Positions 46,452 to 55,575 are shown, counted from the first letter of the stretch. The stretch: DNA of 64,000 nucleotides from Jingweiarchaeum tengchongense (GCA_038874075.1 JAVZDD010000001.1:168449-232448), one strand, 5' to 3'. The notes: generated by a model not told the origin, from the letters alone. Program-made: numbers and translations.

Positions 46452-47771
46452 ATGATAGATTTAAGAAAAAGATTCTATTCAAGTGAAATCAAGAGGAAAA
46501 AAACAAAAAATGTGATAGTTGCGGGCTGGGTGCAAGAAATCAGGGATTTTGGTGGGATAAAATTTCTTGTTCTGCGCGACAAAGATGGATTGATTCAGGT
46601 AACGGCACCAAAGAAAAAAGTTTCAAGTGAAATTTTCAAAAAAATTTCCGACATCTCCAAAGAATGTGTTGTGGCGGTGAAGGGTGAGGTCATTAAAGAA
46701 AAACAAGCACCTGGAGGAATCGAGGTCATACCGAGTGAGATTGAAATTCTTTCAAGATCAGAATCACCAATTCCATTGGAATTCTTAAAAATAGAATCAA
46801 ACCTCGATAAAAGATTGGATTGGAGGTTTCTTGATTTAAGAAATCCAAAAAATGCGAGCATATTTAAGATACAAAGTGTAGTTTCAAATGCAACTAGGAG
46901 TTTCTTTTATGAAAATGGATTCGTTGAAATACATACACCAAAAATCATCGCAAGTGCAACTGAGGGGGGAGCTAATGTTTTCCCGATTGTTTATTTTGAG
47001 AAGAAAGCTTTTCTTGCACAAAGCCCACAATTTTACAAACAGATGATGATGGCAACCGGTTTTGATAAGGTCTTTGAGATCGGACCTGTTTTCAGAGCAG
47101 AACCGCACCACACAACGAGACATCTATGTGAGTATACGAGTATTGATTTTGAGATTGCTTTCATACAAGGATATGAAGATGTGATGGAAGTTGTTGAAAA
47201 TTTATTTGTTTATATATTAAAAGAGGTAAAGAAAAAGTGTACTAATGAATTGAAATTGTTCAATAGGAAAATTGAAGTTCCTAAAAAACCATTTCCAAGG
47301 ATCACGATGAAAGAAGCGTATGAATTACTAAAAAGAGAGGGAAAGCGCATTGAATATAGGAGTGATTTGGATCCTGAAGGTGAGCGGATACTTTCTGATG
47401 TTGTGAAAAAAATGTACAAGCATGAATTCGTCTTTTTGACCGAGTTTCCGTGGAAAGTTGCGCAGTTTTACCACATGAGGAAAAAGGACGATCTGGAATG
47501 GACTTATAGGGCTGATTTAATTTGGAACGGTCTTGAAATGACCACATTGGCGCAAAGGGAACATAGATATGAAATTTTAGTCCAGCAGTGCAAGGAGAAG
47601 GGTCTCATTCCAGAACAATTTAATTTCTATTTAAACTTCTTTAAGTACGGAATGCCACCGCACGGTGGTGCTGGAACTGGACTAGAAAGAATTGTATTAA
47701 AAATACTTGGATTGGAAAACATTAGGGAAACAACACTTTTACCCAGAGACCCGCTGAGACTTATGCCTTAA
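46452..47771 (+). CDS. aspS: Aspartyl-tRNA synthetase, archaeal type
   Basis: Class IIb synthetase, 439 residues. The OB-fold anticodon-binding domain at the N-terminus is followed by [16 protein letters not shown] (motif 1), [20 protein letters not shown] (motif 2) and [20 protein letters not shown] with [15 protein letters not shown] (motif 3). Whether it is discriminating or also charges tRNA-Asn cannot be decided by eye. A 120-bp gap separates it from the divergent minus-strand genes. Confidence 0.94.
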   Translation: MIDLRKRFYSSEIKRKKTKNVIVAGWVQEIRDFGGIKFLVLRDKDGLIQVTAPKKKVSSEIFKKISDISKECVVAVKGEVIKEKQAPGGIEVIPSEIEILSRSESPIPLEFLKIESNLDKRLDWRFLDLRNPKNASIFKIQSVVSNATRSFFYENGFVEIHTPKIIASATEGGANVFPIVYFEKKAFLAQSPQFYKQMMMATGFDKVFEIGPVFRAEPHHTTRHLCEYTSIDFEIAFIQGYEDVMEVVENLFVYILKEVKKKCTNELKLFNRKIEVPKKPFPRITMKEAYELLKREGKRIEYRSDLDPEGERILSDVVKKMYKHEFVFLTEFPWKVAQFYHMRKKDDLEWTYRADLIWNGLEMTTLAQREHRYEILVQQCKEKGLIPEQFNFYLNFFKYGMPPHGGAGTGLERIVLKILGLENIRETTLLPRDPLRLMP

Positions 47772-47833
47772 GTAAAGTTTATAATCATAAATAATAAAAT
47801 GTATTAATATCAATAAATAATTAGGTGAATTGA

Positions 47834-48526
47834 ATGGGAATATTTGACGCATTCAAAAAGAAACCAAAGGTACCTCCTGCTCCTGGTGTTCCTACACCAA
47901 TGGATTTTTCCAGAATACCTGTGCAGGATGTAATTTCAATGCGGGAGCAAGGTTTGAGTAATGATCAAATAATTACACAATTAAAATCTCAAGGATATTC
48001 TTTTTCTCAAATAAGAGATGCACTTGCGCAAGCTGATTTAAAGATGAGTGTAATTGCACCTGTACCAACTGAGCATTTTCCAGTTAAAGAAGAAGTAGAG
48101 GCTCCAGCATTTCCACAAATCAGTCCACTTCCTACTGAACCAGCCGCACCAATGCCAGAAGCAGCTCCATCCCCTGAAACATTTGGAGAAAGAAGTTTGG
48201 AAGACATTGAAAGAGTACTTGAGGAAATAATTGAAGAAAAATGGAAAGAGGTTGGAGAAAAATTGAATGAATTTGAAACATGGAAAGTCAATTTCGATTC
48301 AAAGTTGGGTGCAATTGAAACAAGAATAAATGACCTTAATACGAGGGTTGGTAACATAGAGCAAAGTATCAGTGCAAGGGTGGAAGAATACGGTAAGGCA
48401 ATCAGTGATGTAAATGTCCAAATGCAAGCACTTGAAAGGGTACTTGGAAAACTCGTTCCTTCTTTGAGTGATAGCATTAAAGAACTCAGGGATGTTGTCG
48501 AAGAGACAAAGAAGAGTATAAAATAG
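47834..48526 (+). CDS. Pro-rich protein with UBA-like segment and coiled coil
   Basis: The 230 residues open with MGIFDAFKKKPKVPPAP, like the protein at 28942-29571. A short helical module follows (ISMREQGLSNDQIITQLKSQ, GYSFSQIRDALAQADL; reminiscent of a UBA/CUE-like three-helix fold), then a Pro/Glu linker and a C-terminal coiled coil (IEERINDLNTRVGNIE-type heptads, LVPSLSDSIKELRDVVEETK). It converges on the membrane cluster with a 4-nt gap and may be an adaptor for it; this is inference. Confidence 0.6.
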   Translation: MGIFDAFKKKPKVPPAPGVPTPMDFSRIPVQDVISMREQGLSNDQIITQLKSQGYSFSQIRDALAQADLKMSVIAPVPTEHFPVKEEVEAPAFPQISPLPTEPAAPMPEAAPSPETFGERSLEDIERVLEEIIEEKWKEVGEKLNEFETWKVNFDSKLGAIETRINDLNTRVGNIEQSISARVEEYGKAISDVNVQMQALERVLGKLVPSLSDSIKELRDVVEETKKSIK

Positions 48527-48530
48527 ATTT

Positions 48531-49085
48531 TTATTTGGGTTTATATACAATTGCAAATGCAGCTACTGCTAGTAATAATAAGAACACGACCATTCCAAAT
48601 ACTTTTGGATTTTTAAGTACCAATATCCCTCCTCCCTCTGTTGTGATGTTCGTATAACTCACATTTTCAGTGTAGTTTGTCGGTGGGTTCAATTGTGTGT
48701 AAAATACATTACCTGCGACATACATTACAAATATGATTGAAATGACGATGAGTAACATGTAGACTGCTGGATTTTTCATTGCATTTGCCACGTCCTCGGT
48801 TTTTGCCCCCATAAATAAGAAGAATAGTAACATAAAAAAGAGGATAATCAATAAAACAGCAAAGAAAGGTAGTAAGTTGTACAGAAAATCAGTTACTGGT
48901 GGGAACATCGCAGTAAAAAAGAAAATAAGAATACCAATAAAAAGATTTACTTCTGTTTTATCTGAAAAAAGCTTTGTTTTCTCTAGTATTGCGAATACGA
49001 TTACGCCTATCGTTAATGGTACTAAAAAGTACTGTAATCCAATCTCCTGGAAGATACCTACTGCATCTAGGAATGTCCTTGCCAT
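48531..49085 (-). CDS. Multi-TM protein, membrane cluster member 4
   Basis: Unrecognised 184-residue protein with five TM helices. The opening (FLDAVGIFQEIGLQYFLVPL, VFAILEKTKLFSD) matches the protein at 49684-50205 (FVDVIDTLRNMGIFDVFLPF, VFGALEKTQVFGE), so they are paralogues. An extracytoplasmic Asn-rich loop (PPTNYTENVSYTNITT) carries three sequons. It is last in a four-gene minus-strand run. Confidence 0.65.
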   Translation of the reverse strand: MARTFLDAVGIFQEIGLQYFLVPLTIGVIVFAILEKTKLFSDKTEVNLFIGILIFFFTAMFPPVTDFLYNLLPFFAVLLIILFFMLLFFLFMGAKTEDVANAMKNPAVYMLLIVISIIFVMYVAGNVFYTQLNPPTNYTENVSYTNITTEGGGILVLKNPKVFGMVVFLLLLAVAAFAIVYKPK

Positions 49086-49098
49086 TTCGCGTCATTGT

Positions 49099-49671
49099 CT
49101 ACTTCAATCCAAGTAGCTTCAAAAACTTGTCTCCGTAACTTTCTGATGGTTTACCGAAACTCATTAGTACGTAAACCACGAAGATGAAGATAGCCACTGC
49201 AATTATTATTCCCCAGTCTTGTGATGTGAGTTGCACTGGAATTGAGATGCCTGTTCCTAGCTCCTGAACTGCTGCTGTCCATGTTGACCAGAACACGAAT
49301 ATCAGTGCGATTAATAGCACTAAGACAGATGTTTTTTTGTATCCCTCTGGTGAAATCATTCCAACAACGAGCAAAAACGCCAGCATTGCTAGTATTGCTA
49401 TTCCCATGTTCGGGAAGAGTTTTGTAATTACCGTGACTGCCAATGTTGAGCTTGCAACGAAGTATGCTAGAATAAGCGCAATTATGAGTCTTGCTCCTCT
49501 TGCTTTTTCTGGTTCACTTGCTTTTGCAAATAGGTGTATCTGCTCTAATAGCAAAAACAGCACTGCAAAAGATATGATGAACACGGTGTAAAAAGCTACT
49601 GGGTTTATCCCACCGGGTACGATCAAACTCGCTGCATCCCATGCACTTCCTAAACCTTCAGCTATTGCCAT
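49099..49671 (-). CDS. Multi-TM protein, membrane cluster member 3
   Basis: 190 residues, about five TM helices, with the same size and layout as its neighbours: YTVFIISFAVLFLLLEQIHL aligns by eye with the LEKT segment of the paralogues, a polar loop follows, then paired helices and a final TM ending in a basic tail (GKPSESYGDKFLKLLGLK). It is separated from the next gene by 13 nt. No enzymatic motif; function unknown. Confidence 0.65.
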   Translation of the reverse strand: MAIAEGLGSAWDAASLIVPGGINPVAFYTVFIISFAVLFLLLEQIHLFAKASEPEKARGARLIIALILAYFVASSTLAVTVITKLFPNMGIAILAMLAFLLVVGMISPEGYKKTSVLVLLIALIFVFWSTWTAAVQELGTGISIPVQLTSQDWGIIIAVAIFIFVVYVLMSFGKPSESYGDKFLKLLGLK

Positions 49672-49683
49672 TTTTTTCCCCCT

Positions 49684-50205
49684 TTATTCTTTTGTTTTTT
49701 TACTTTCAGATGATTTAACAATTAAATAAATCGCACCAAAAAATATGACGAAAAACACTAAGAGTGAAAAATCTTCCTTACTCAATATCACCCACTGCGC
49801 GGGTGCTGCTGAGCCAGTTATGTAATAGAGGAGTATGTATACTAATATTGCACCTATGATTACGATCCCAACTTTATACAAGTTCTTATAATTCTCAGCC
49901 ATTTTACTTACGTCTCCACCAAATAATAGCGCACTCAGCATCAAGAAGCAAACTAATGCAATTGCAATAATCCCAACCCATGGGACAAAGTTGTTTATTA
50001 TGCCTATTGCCCTGGATGTTCCAACAACAATCATTGCAATTGCAAAGGCTACGATTCCATTCACATTCTTCTTTTCTTCACCAAAAACCTGTGTTTTTTC
50101 AAGTGCACCAAAGACAATTGCGAAAATTAGCAAGAAAGGTAGGAATACGTCAAATATCCCCATATTCCGAAGCGTGTCTATTACATCTACGAAAACGCTT
50201 GCCAT
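49684..50205 (-). CDS. Multi-TM protein, membrane cluster member 2
   Basis: 173 residues with five TM helices. The opening VFVDVIDTLRNMGIFDVFLP and VFGALEKTQVFGEEKKNVNG repeats the pattern of the 48531 protein: an amphipathic start, TM1, the LEKT turn, a polar loop, TM2-3, a cytosolic loop (GGDVSKMAENYKNLYKV), TM4-5 and a charged tail. The paralogy suggests subunits of one hetero-oligomeric complex. Confidence 0.65.
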   Translation of the reverse strand: MASVFVDVIDTLRNMGIFDVFLPFLLIFAIVFGALEKTQVFGEEKKNVNGIVAFAIAMIVVGTSRAIGIINNFVPWVGIIAIALVCFLMLSALLFGGDVSKMAENYKNLYKVGIVIIGAILVYILLYYITGSAAPAQWVILSKEDFSLLVFFVIFFGAIYLIVKSSESKKTKE

Positions 50206-50287
50206 GGTATTTACTATATAATTACAAATTTAGCATTAATAAAGGTTACGAAAAGAAGCATATAAAAACTATAATCATATAGGAAAA

Positions 50288-51565
50288 CTATTTTTTAGTT
50301 GGTCCACCCTCCATCTCAACCTCATGTCTTAATGTTTGTACTTGGGTTTGTAGTTGTGAAACTGTATCGTGGAATACTTTAATTTCTTGTATTATCCTTT
50401 GAGTCTTGTCATAACTCTCCTTAATCTTAGCCATCTCACTTTCTAATATTTTCTTTATGTTCAGTGCATCCGTCAATGCCTTTGGATAATCCTCCATGAT
50501 TGCTGTTGCCTGTGCATCTCCCCTACTATGTAGTGCTCTCTGCAGGTGCGATCGCATTGAAGATATCAGTTGCTCAATTCGCTTTGAGTTCTCTCTTATT
50601 AAATTTTCACCTTCCTTCAGTTCCGAAACATGCGCTTCGACATTATCTCTACGGTAAGTCTCAATTTTGCTTTTGAGTTTCATTATCTCTGATTGAAGCT
50701 TACTGGCTTTTCTGCCAGCTTTTCCCCATGTTTGAAGTAATGAGTAAAGCATTCCATTCAATTTTTCTACGTAAGCGGTAAAATTACTAATAAGGGAAGA
50801 AATTCTACCCACTCTTTTTTCCTCATCACGAACGAGATGGAGAAGATTCTCTATTCGATTGTCTATTTTTTTGGGATCATCCTTCTTTTGTAAGAGTGAA
50901 ATTATCTCATTAACCACTCTCAACGCATCCATATCAATTTTGTATTCCCCACCTATCTCTTTCAATATTATTGGGGGTATGTGCTCTACTTTTTCTTCTG
51001 CTTTTTTTATTTTTCCAGCTTCGTAAGCAGGAGCGGCTGCCTTTACATGAGGATAGAGAAAACCAAGAAATCCCCAAAGAAATAGCAAAACACCAAATGC
51101 AATGATAATGTTAAAAATCATGCGCACATAAGGAATAGAGGGTGGTATATATTGCATTACTACATTTGCCGCATATGCAACGACGATTGCGAGTCCAAGA
51201 CCGAAAACCATTTTCCCCCAATTTCCATGATGTGTTCCAACAGTTCTGAAAAGATTTATTATGATATAAATCGCTGCGATCGCTACGATTATTCCGATGT
51301 AAGGACCGATAAATGTTATAACCATGGAACTCATTGATGGATTTGCAATTAAATAAATAAAGATTATTACACCCAATAAAATCCCAACATTACCATATCT
51401 TTGATCTACTCTACTCAATGCGATTTGACAGATCATTGAAATAAGCGCACAAAAAGCACCTAGGAAGATGTAATCTCCATAATTTGAAAGTATGTTTGCC
51501 AATTGTGCAAATGATATAGAAAAGATTACTAAGAACAGAAATGCAAAAATTAGGATTTTTTTCAT
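50288..51565 (-). CDS. Multi-TM protein with long cytosolic coiled coil, cluster member 1
   Basis: 425 residues and first gene of the run. A signal/TM start (about residues 4-20) is followed by five more TM helices (to about 175), then a cytosolic half with heptad coiled coils (IISLLQKKDDPKKIDNRIEN, MKLKSKIETYRRDNVEAHVS, IIQEIKVFHDTVSQLQTQV). It starts 165 bp upstream of tRNA-Leu(CAG). The domain layout recalls membrane tethers or mechanosensory scaffolds, but no family is recognised. Confidence 0.65.
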   Translation of the reverse strand: MKKILIFAFLFLVIFSISFAQLANILSNYGDYIFLGAFCALISMICQIALSRVDQRYGNVGILLGVIIFIYLIANPSMSSMVITFIGPYIGIIVAIAAIYIIINLFRTVGTHHGNWGKMVFGLGLAIVVAYAANVVMQYIPPSIPYVRMIFNIIIAFGVLLFLWGFLGFLYPHVKAAAPAYEAGKIKKAEEKVEHIPPIILKEIGGEYKIDMDALRVVNEIISLLQKKDDPKKIDNRIENLLHLVRDEEKRVGRISSLISNFTAYVEKLNGMLYSLLQTWGKAGRKASKLQSEIMKLKSKIETYRRDNVEAHVSELKEGENLIRENSKRIEQLISSMRSHLQRALHSRGDAQATAIMEDYPKALTDALNIKKILESEMAKIKESYDKTQRIIQEIKVFHDTVSQLQTQVQTLRHEVEMEGGPTKK

Positions 51566-51730
51566 TTTTGCTCTATTTATTACAAATCAATCCTTTTTTA
51601 ATAATTTTATGTTGGCCTAGCAAAGAAATTTAAGTGAATAAAATCTAAGGAAAAATAACATAGAAATGTACAATTATATGCGCTCACAATTTGTAAGAAG
51701 GTATTGCACTATCTAAATTTAAAAAATCTT

Positions 51731-51814
51731 GCAGGGGTACTCAAGTGGACGAAGAGGCAGGCCTCAGGAGCCTGTGGCTTAGTGCCTTCCTGGGTTCGAA
51801 TCCCAGCCCCTGCA
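51731..51814 (+). tRNA. tRNA-Leu(CAG)
   Basis: Class II tRNA of 84 nt without intron. Acceptor GCAGGGG/CCCCTGC, anticodon stem CAGGC/GCCTG with loop CTCAGGA (anticodon CAG), variable arm with GGC/GCC stem, T-arm CTGGG/CCCAG with TTCGAAT, discriminator A. The variable arm is identical to that of tRNA-Leu(CAA) over most of its length. Confidence 0.95.
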
Positions 51815-52092
51815 CTAGATTCTATTCCTGTGCACCACTTTATGGGACCCATCATAAACTCTAAACAATATACAAGGAAGGTGGTGCATTAAGATGAAAG
51901 TTGATATTCACAAACACGATAAAAGAGATGTTAAAAATAATTGCTGAAAAGTATCCTAGCATTAAGAAAGATTTTAAAGAATTGGCCAAAGCGGGATGAT
52001 TAGAAAGTGGTTTATAACAATTAATAAAATAAACAAAGAACTAAAATTAAAGAAAGCGATAAATTATTTTAATCTCTTATTATTAATATTGA
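51815..52092 (+). other. Gene-poor spacer with a frameshifted small-ORF remnant
   Basis: Together with the tandem repeat that follows, this is the only stretch over 300 bases without a clear gene. An inverted repeat TGCACCAC (51831-51838)/GTGGTGCA (51881-51888) surrounds A/T-rich sequence; its second arm is also a GGTGGTG ribosome-site-like element before ATG 51894. That frame stops after 17 codons, but from 51928 a shifted frame continues for 23 codons to 51999 (MLKIIAEKYPSIKKDFKELA). Dropping one A from an A5 run would join them, so it is a broken small gene or a base-call error. No family recognised. Confidence 0.4.
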
Positions 52093-52140
52093 ATATTTAT
52101 ATATTCGAATATAATAATATTTATATATTAGAATATAATA
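52093..52140 (+). promoter_or_regulatory. Tandem 24-bp operator-like repeat before arsR
   Basis: Two head-to-tail 24-bp units (52093-52116 and 52117-52140) differ at a single base. The first contains the perfect palindrome ATATTCGAATAT; the second has AGAAT in its place. They end 11 nt before the arsR ATG and overlap the A/T-rich core promoter, the expected place for autorepression by an ArsR-family dimer. Confidence 0.6.
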
Positions 52141-52151
52141 ATATATTTAAA

Positions 52152-52409
52152 ATGTCGTCAAAAATTTTTAAAGCACTTTCAGATCCAACAAGATTAAAGA
52201 TGGTAGAACTTCTAGAGAAAGGGGAAATTTGTGCATGCGAGTTCGTCCCTCTTACCAAAAAGGCTCAACCAACTATTTCACAACATTTGCGAATTCTTGA
52301 AAATGCAGGTATAATAAAGTCAAGAAAAGAGGGAAGGATGGTCATCTACAGTCTTGTAAATCCAAAAATTATTGATATGATAAGAATTGTAAAGAAGATG
52401 AGCAAATGA
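52152..52409 (+). CDS. ArsR-family winged-helix regulator
   Basis: 85 residues: KIFKALSDPTRLKMVELLEK, then GEICACEFVPLTKKAQPTIS and QHLRILENAGIIKSRKEGRM, the standard ArsR recognition helix and wing. The paired cysteines in ICAC are near the usual metal-binding ELCVC site. ATG 52152 is chosen over the upstream in-frame ATG at 51996, since the intervening codons translate the operator repeats. It overlaps the permease gene by 4 nt and is probably its metal-responsive repressor. Confidence 0.88.
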   Translation: MSSKIFKALSDPTRLKMVELLEKGEICACEFVPLTKKAQPTISQHLRILENAGIIKSRKEGRMVIYSLVNPKIIDMIRIVKKMSK

Positions 52410-53509
52410 TTCAAGATATCGCCCTAAAAGCAATTAATAGTGGAATCTATGCACTCTTTGATTATTTAGGAGCACATGTCCTAACTTGCTTGATTCCAGC
52501 TTTCTTTATCGCTGGTGCTATGTCAGCTATCTTGCCAAAAGAAAAGATCCTCAAATATCTTGGTAAGAATTCTCCAAAACATATAGCATATCCTTTGTCA
52601 GTAGTTGCTGGATTGCTATTAGCTGTTTGCTCATGCACGATCTTGCCTTTATTTGCAGGAATAAAAAAGAAAGGAGCTGGTATAGGTCCTGCAATAGCTT
52701 TCTTATATACTGCTCCTGCTACAAATCTCCTTGCTATAATTTATACTGGAGCATTGATTGGATGGGATCTTGCAGTTTCTAGGATATTGCTGTCTGTAAC
52801 GTTTGCAGTAATAATTGGAATGTGTATATCTAAATTTTTCAAAGAGGAGAAAGAAGAAAATAAAGAGCTTGTAAGTGAACTAGTTGAGAAGCAAAGGAAA
52901 TTGGATGGTATAGATGGGTTACCATTCCACAAAAGAATTGTCAAAAGGTTGGAGTATCATAGATTGTTGATCTTCTTTGCTATCTTATTTTCAATCTTAA
53001 TCGTTGGTGCTTGGAAGATATTCGAAAGCATAAGGATAATTGGTTTAGTCATCCTAATATCGCTTCTTTCAATCGTTCTCAAATTGTGGTTTAAAAAAGA
53101 CGAAATTAAAAATTGGTTGACAGATACTTACAGGTTTTTCAAAACCATTTTCCCGTTGCTTTTGGTTGGTGTATTCGCAGCAGGTATGCTTACAGCAATC
53201 TTACCAGAAAAGTTCCTTGCTAAATATGTTGGAAGTAACACTATAATAGCAAACCTTTCTGCTGTTCTATTTGGAGTTTTCATGTATTTTCCGACTCTCG
53301 TTGAAGTACCAATGGCTAAAACATTTTTGAGTTTAGGTATGGCTAGAGGTCCTCTGCTTGCATACCTGTTAGCAGACCCTGTCATTTCATTACCAAGCAT
53401 ACTTGTTGTAAGGAAAATAATGGGAACAAAAAGGACTTTAGCTTATGTTATTCTTATCACAATATTCTGTACTATATCAGGTTTGATTTATGGAGTATTT
53501 GTAAGGTGA
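52406..53509 (+). CDS. COG0701/DUF318 permease (ArsP/SO_0444-like)
   Basis: Polytopic exporter of 367 residues with about eight TM helices in two repeated halves. Each half has an LIPAFFIAGAMSAILP / LLLVGVFAAGMLTAILP segment, and the first carries the conserved CSCTILPLFAGIKKKGAG motif with its metal- or arsenical-binding cysteines. Homologues export trivalent organoarsenicals or Cu/Zn. It overlaps arsR and is followed by a thioredoxin-like gene, a common arrangement. Confidence 0.85.
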   Translation: MIQDIALKAINSGIYALFDYLGAHVLTCLIPAFFIAGAMSAILPKEKILKYLGKNSPKHIAYPLSVVAGLLLAVCSCTILPLFAGIKKKGAGIGPAIAFLYTAPATNLLAIIYTGALIGWDLAVSRILLSVTFAVIIGMCISKFFKEEKEENKELVSELVEKQRKLDGIDGLPFHKRIVKRLEYHRLLIFFAILFSILIVGAWKIFESIRIIGLVILISLLSIVLKLWFKKDEIKNWLTDTYRFFKTIFPLLLVGVFAAGMLTAILPEKFLAKYVGSNTIIANLSAVLFGVFMYFPTLVEVPMAKTFLSLGMARGPLLAYLLADPVISLPSILVVRKIMGTKRTLAYVILITIFCTISGLIYGVFVR

Positions 53510-53513
53510 TCTA

Positions 53514-53753
53514 ATGAGAATAGAAGTCTTAGGTCCAGGTTGTCCTAGATGTTTGGCAACAATACAAACCGTTAAACTGGCTATAAAGAATCTCAAAGTA
53601 AATGTAGAATTAAAGCATATTCATGATTTTGAAAAGTTTATCGAGTATGGTGTAATGACGACACCAGCTGTTGTAATAAATGGAAAATTAAAAATACAAG
53701 GAAAAATTCCAACTATAGAAGAAGCTGAAAGGATGATAAAAGAGGAGTTATAA
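53514..53753 (+). CDS. Small thioredoxin-family protein (redox-active disulfide)
   Basis: 79 residues with a complete minimal thioredoxin fold: VLGPGCPRCLATIQTVKLAI with CPRC near residue 10, and the cis-Pro segment GVMTTPAVVINGKLKIQGKI. This matches the archaeal redox-active disulfide protein family, often found next to DUF318 permeases. It starts 4 nt after the permease stop. It probably reduces or binds thiol-reactive metals for the exporter. Confidence 0.88.
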   Translation: MRIEVLGPGCPRCLATIQTVKLAIKNLKVNVELKHIHDFEKFIEYGVMTTPAVVINGKLKIQGKIPTIEEAERMIKEEL

Positions 53754-53937
53754 TACATAAAATAAAGAGGGTGTCTTACATTGTAATGTTTTAATAAATA
53801 ATCCGTCAAAATTTTTATTATTTTGAGCGCATTAATGGTAAAATAAATAATGGAATCGTATGCTCAATTCTATACTTAGTTCTTGCATAATCTAATTTTA
53901 TTGATATCTGGCACATGCCTTGGTTATTAATCTATAA

Positions 53938-54444
53938 TTAATAAGTAGGACGCATCTCTTCCAATATTTTCTCAATTTCTTCTTTTTTTTGCTTATTTAC
54001 ATTTACAACTACCACACCTTTATCTGGCTGACCGTACAATACTTTAGAATTCTCTGGAGCAACTGAGATGGCTGGTAAAACAAGTAAATCTTCCTCACCA
54101 TCAACGATTATCTTTGAGTCTCCAAGTTCAATCGCCTTTTTTATCAATTCAAAGGCGGATGGATTTATTGTCCCAGGTTCATTTTTTAAATGGAATGTAT
54201 GTTTCGTCTCTATCTGCAATGGTTCAATTTTCATTCTCTTTATTTTATTATCTAAGATATAAACACCAACTTTTATCTTATTTTCATACAAACTTTTTGA
54301 TACATGATCACCGACTGAAATCAGATTTTTGGCGCCTACGACTTCTTTTTTTATTTTTTCTATTATTTCGCTCTCTCCTCCTTCTAGAAGCACGTCCAAT
54401 GGTTCCTTCAGTTTCTCCCTCAATTCCTCCTTCAATTTATACAT
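53938..54444 (-). CDS. GTP-dependent dephospho-CoA kinase (DUF359)
   Basis: Last step of archaeal CoA synthesis; phosphorylates dephospho-CoA using GTP. The 168 residues fit the DUF359 family: ISVGDHVSKSLYENKIKVGV near residue 40, VYILDNKIKRM, NEPGTINPSAFELIKKAI, IIVDGEEDLLVLPAISVAPE and VLYGQPDKGVVVVNV. It stands alone on the minus strand. The 184 bp between it and the thioredoxin gene hold nothing recognisable. Confidence 0.9.
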   Translation of the reverse strand: MYKLKEELREKLKEPLDVLLEGGESEIIEKIKKEVVGAKNLISVGDHVSKSLYENKIKVGVYILDNKIKRMKIEPLQIETKHTFHLKNEPGTINPSAFELIKKAIELGDSKIIVDGEEDLLVLPAISVAPENSKVLYGQPDKGVVVVNVNKQKKEEIEKILEEMRPTY

Positions 54445-54495
54445 AATTTATCCCTACCAAAAAGAATATTTAAACTATTTCCTTTAATTAAATGC

Positions 54496-54921
54496 ATGAA
54501 GAGGAAAGATGAAAGATGGAAAAAAATTTTGATGGTGGCATTAATCGTGCTTATGCTCTCGTCTGGCCTTATGATATTTACGCCAAGAGGAAGTAGTAAT
54601 ATCAAAGTAAAAATAAATATATACTTTGATCCGATGAGGACATTTACAGATGAAATCTACGTGGGTAATGGTTCCACCGTGCTAAATGCATTGAATCTTT
54701 ATCTTAATCACTTACTTGAGAACCAATTTATCACGGGAAAAACATTGAGTTTAACAAGCGAAGGTAAATTGGATTGTATAATAAATTATTGTAAGACGAG
54801 TGATAAAGCTTGGAATCTTTATTTAAATGATAATCTAGTTGATGAAAAATTGGAAAATGTTTTTCTGAAAGAAGGCGATTATATAAGTTTTAAATATGAG
54901 TTTATTAATAGAAGTAGTTAG
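54496..54921 (+). CDS. DUF4430-domain secreted protein
   Basis: 141 residues: a basic N-terminus and one TM/signal anchor (about 9-27), then a DUF4430-like domain (VKINIYFDPMRTFTDEIYVG, STVLNALNLYLN, KAWNLYLNDNLVDEKLENVF, KEGDYISFKYEF), a transcobalamin-like beta-grasp fold found on many prokaryotic surface proteins. A TATA-like TATTTAAAC lies about 25 nt upstream. The stop is followed immediately by a possible C/D box RNA. Confidence 0.75.
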   Translation: MKRKDERWKKILMVALIVLMLSSGLMIFTPRGSSNIKVKINIYFDPMRTFTDEIYVGNGSTVLNALNLYLNHLLENQFITGKTLSLTSEGKLDCIINYCKTSDKAWNLYLNDNLVDEKLENVFLKEGDYISFKYEFINRSS

Positions 54922-54979
54922 ATGATGAAGTGGACAACCGAGCGAGCCGAAAGGCAATGGCATTCAGGATAGCTTCTGA
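54922..54979 (+). ncRNA. Candidate C/D box sRNA
   Basis: The 66-bp gap between two genes contains a perfect box C (ATGATGA, 54922-54928) and box D (CTGA, 54976-54979) 58 nt apart, the usual size of an archaeal methylation-guide sRNA. The region is clearly richer in G+C than the surrounding spacers. Boxes D' and C' are only weakly matched (CCGA near 54947, then a poor C' match). The guide next to box D ends in GGATAGCTT. Target not identified. Confidence 0.35.
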
Positions 54980-54987
54980 TCACACAG

Positions 54988-55560
54988 ATGAAAATGCGCA
55001 CGAAACAAGAGGAAATAAAGCGATTAAGGAGATTAAAAATCGAGAACATAGCATTGTTCATTGTTAGTGTTATTGTTGCCTTTTTTCTATTAAATTCAGC
55101 AGATATAAATAAAATGGTAACGAATGTTGGCGCATACGTTTACTTGCTAGTTTTTGTAATATGTTTTTTTTATAACTACGGGTTTTTAACTGTGCCATCG
55201 GTTGTACTTATTTATCTGATTTCAAAAAGAATTGATCCACTATCAATCGCATTAATTGGAAGTGTAAGTGCTACTTTGACAAATGTGCTCATATTTAGTT
55301 TTGTCAAGTTCAGTCTTGTTACAGAAACTTATTTACGTGCGAAGGAAATTGGTTTAAAGATAAAGAAGATGAAGAGTAGAGCCTGGTTCTTTCTCATACC
55401 GGCACTTTCCGGCTTCATCATTACATCACCATTTTCAGATGAATTTAATGCATCGCTGTTTGAATCCGTTGAATACAATTTAAACAAGATGTTAATTTCT
55501 TCTTATGTTTTCAATCTAACATTTCTATACATCATTGCCTACTTTTCAAGTATCATTTGA
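54988..55560 (+). CDS. Small multi-TM protein
   Basis: 190 residues with a basic N-terminal helix (RTKQEEIKRLRRLKIE) and five or six TM helices. The segment GFLTVPSVVLIYLISKRIDP and a following SATLTNVLIF resemble small SNARE-associated/VTT-like membrane proteins in layout, but the match is weak. It converges on cooS with a 15-bp gap. Function unknown. Confidence 0.55.
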   Translation: MKMRTKQEEIKRLRRLKIENIALFIVSVIVAFFLLNSADINKMVTNVGAYVYLLVFVICFFYNYGFLTVPSVVLIYLISKRIDPLSIALIGSVSATLTNVLIFSFVKFSLVTETYLRAKEIGLKIKKMKSRAWFFLIPALSGFIITSPFSDEFNASLFESVEYNLNKMLISSYVFNLTFLYIIAYFSSII

Positions 55561-55575
55561 AGAAATTTAATTAAT

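Noticed and set aside
51731..53937. Integrated element with tRNA-Leu as attachment site
   Set aside because: No copy of the tRNA 3' end is seen beyond the permease cassette, and there is no integrase.
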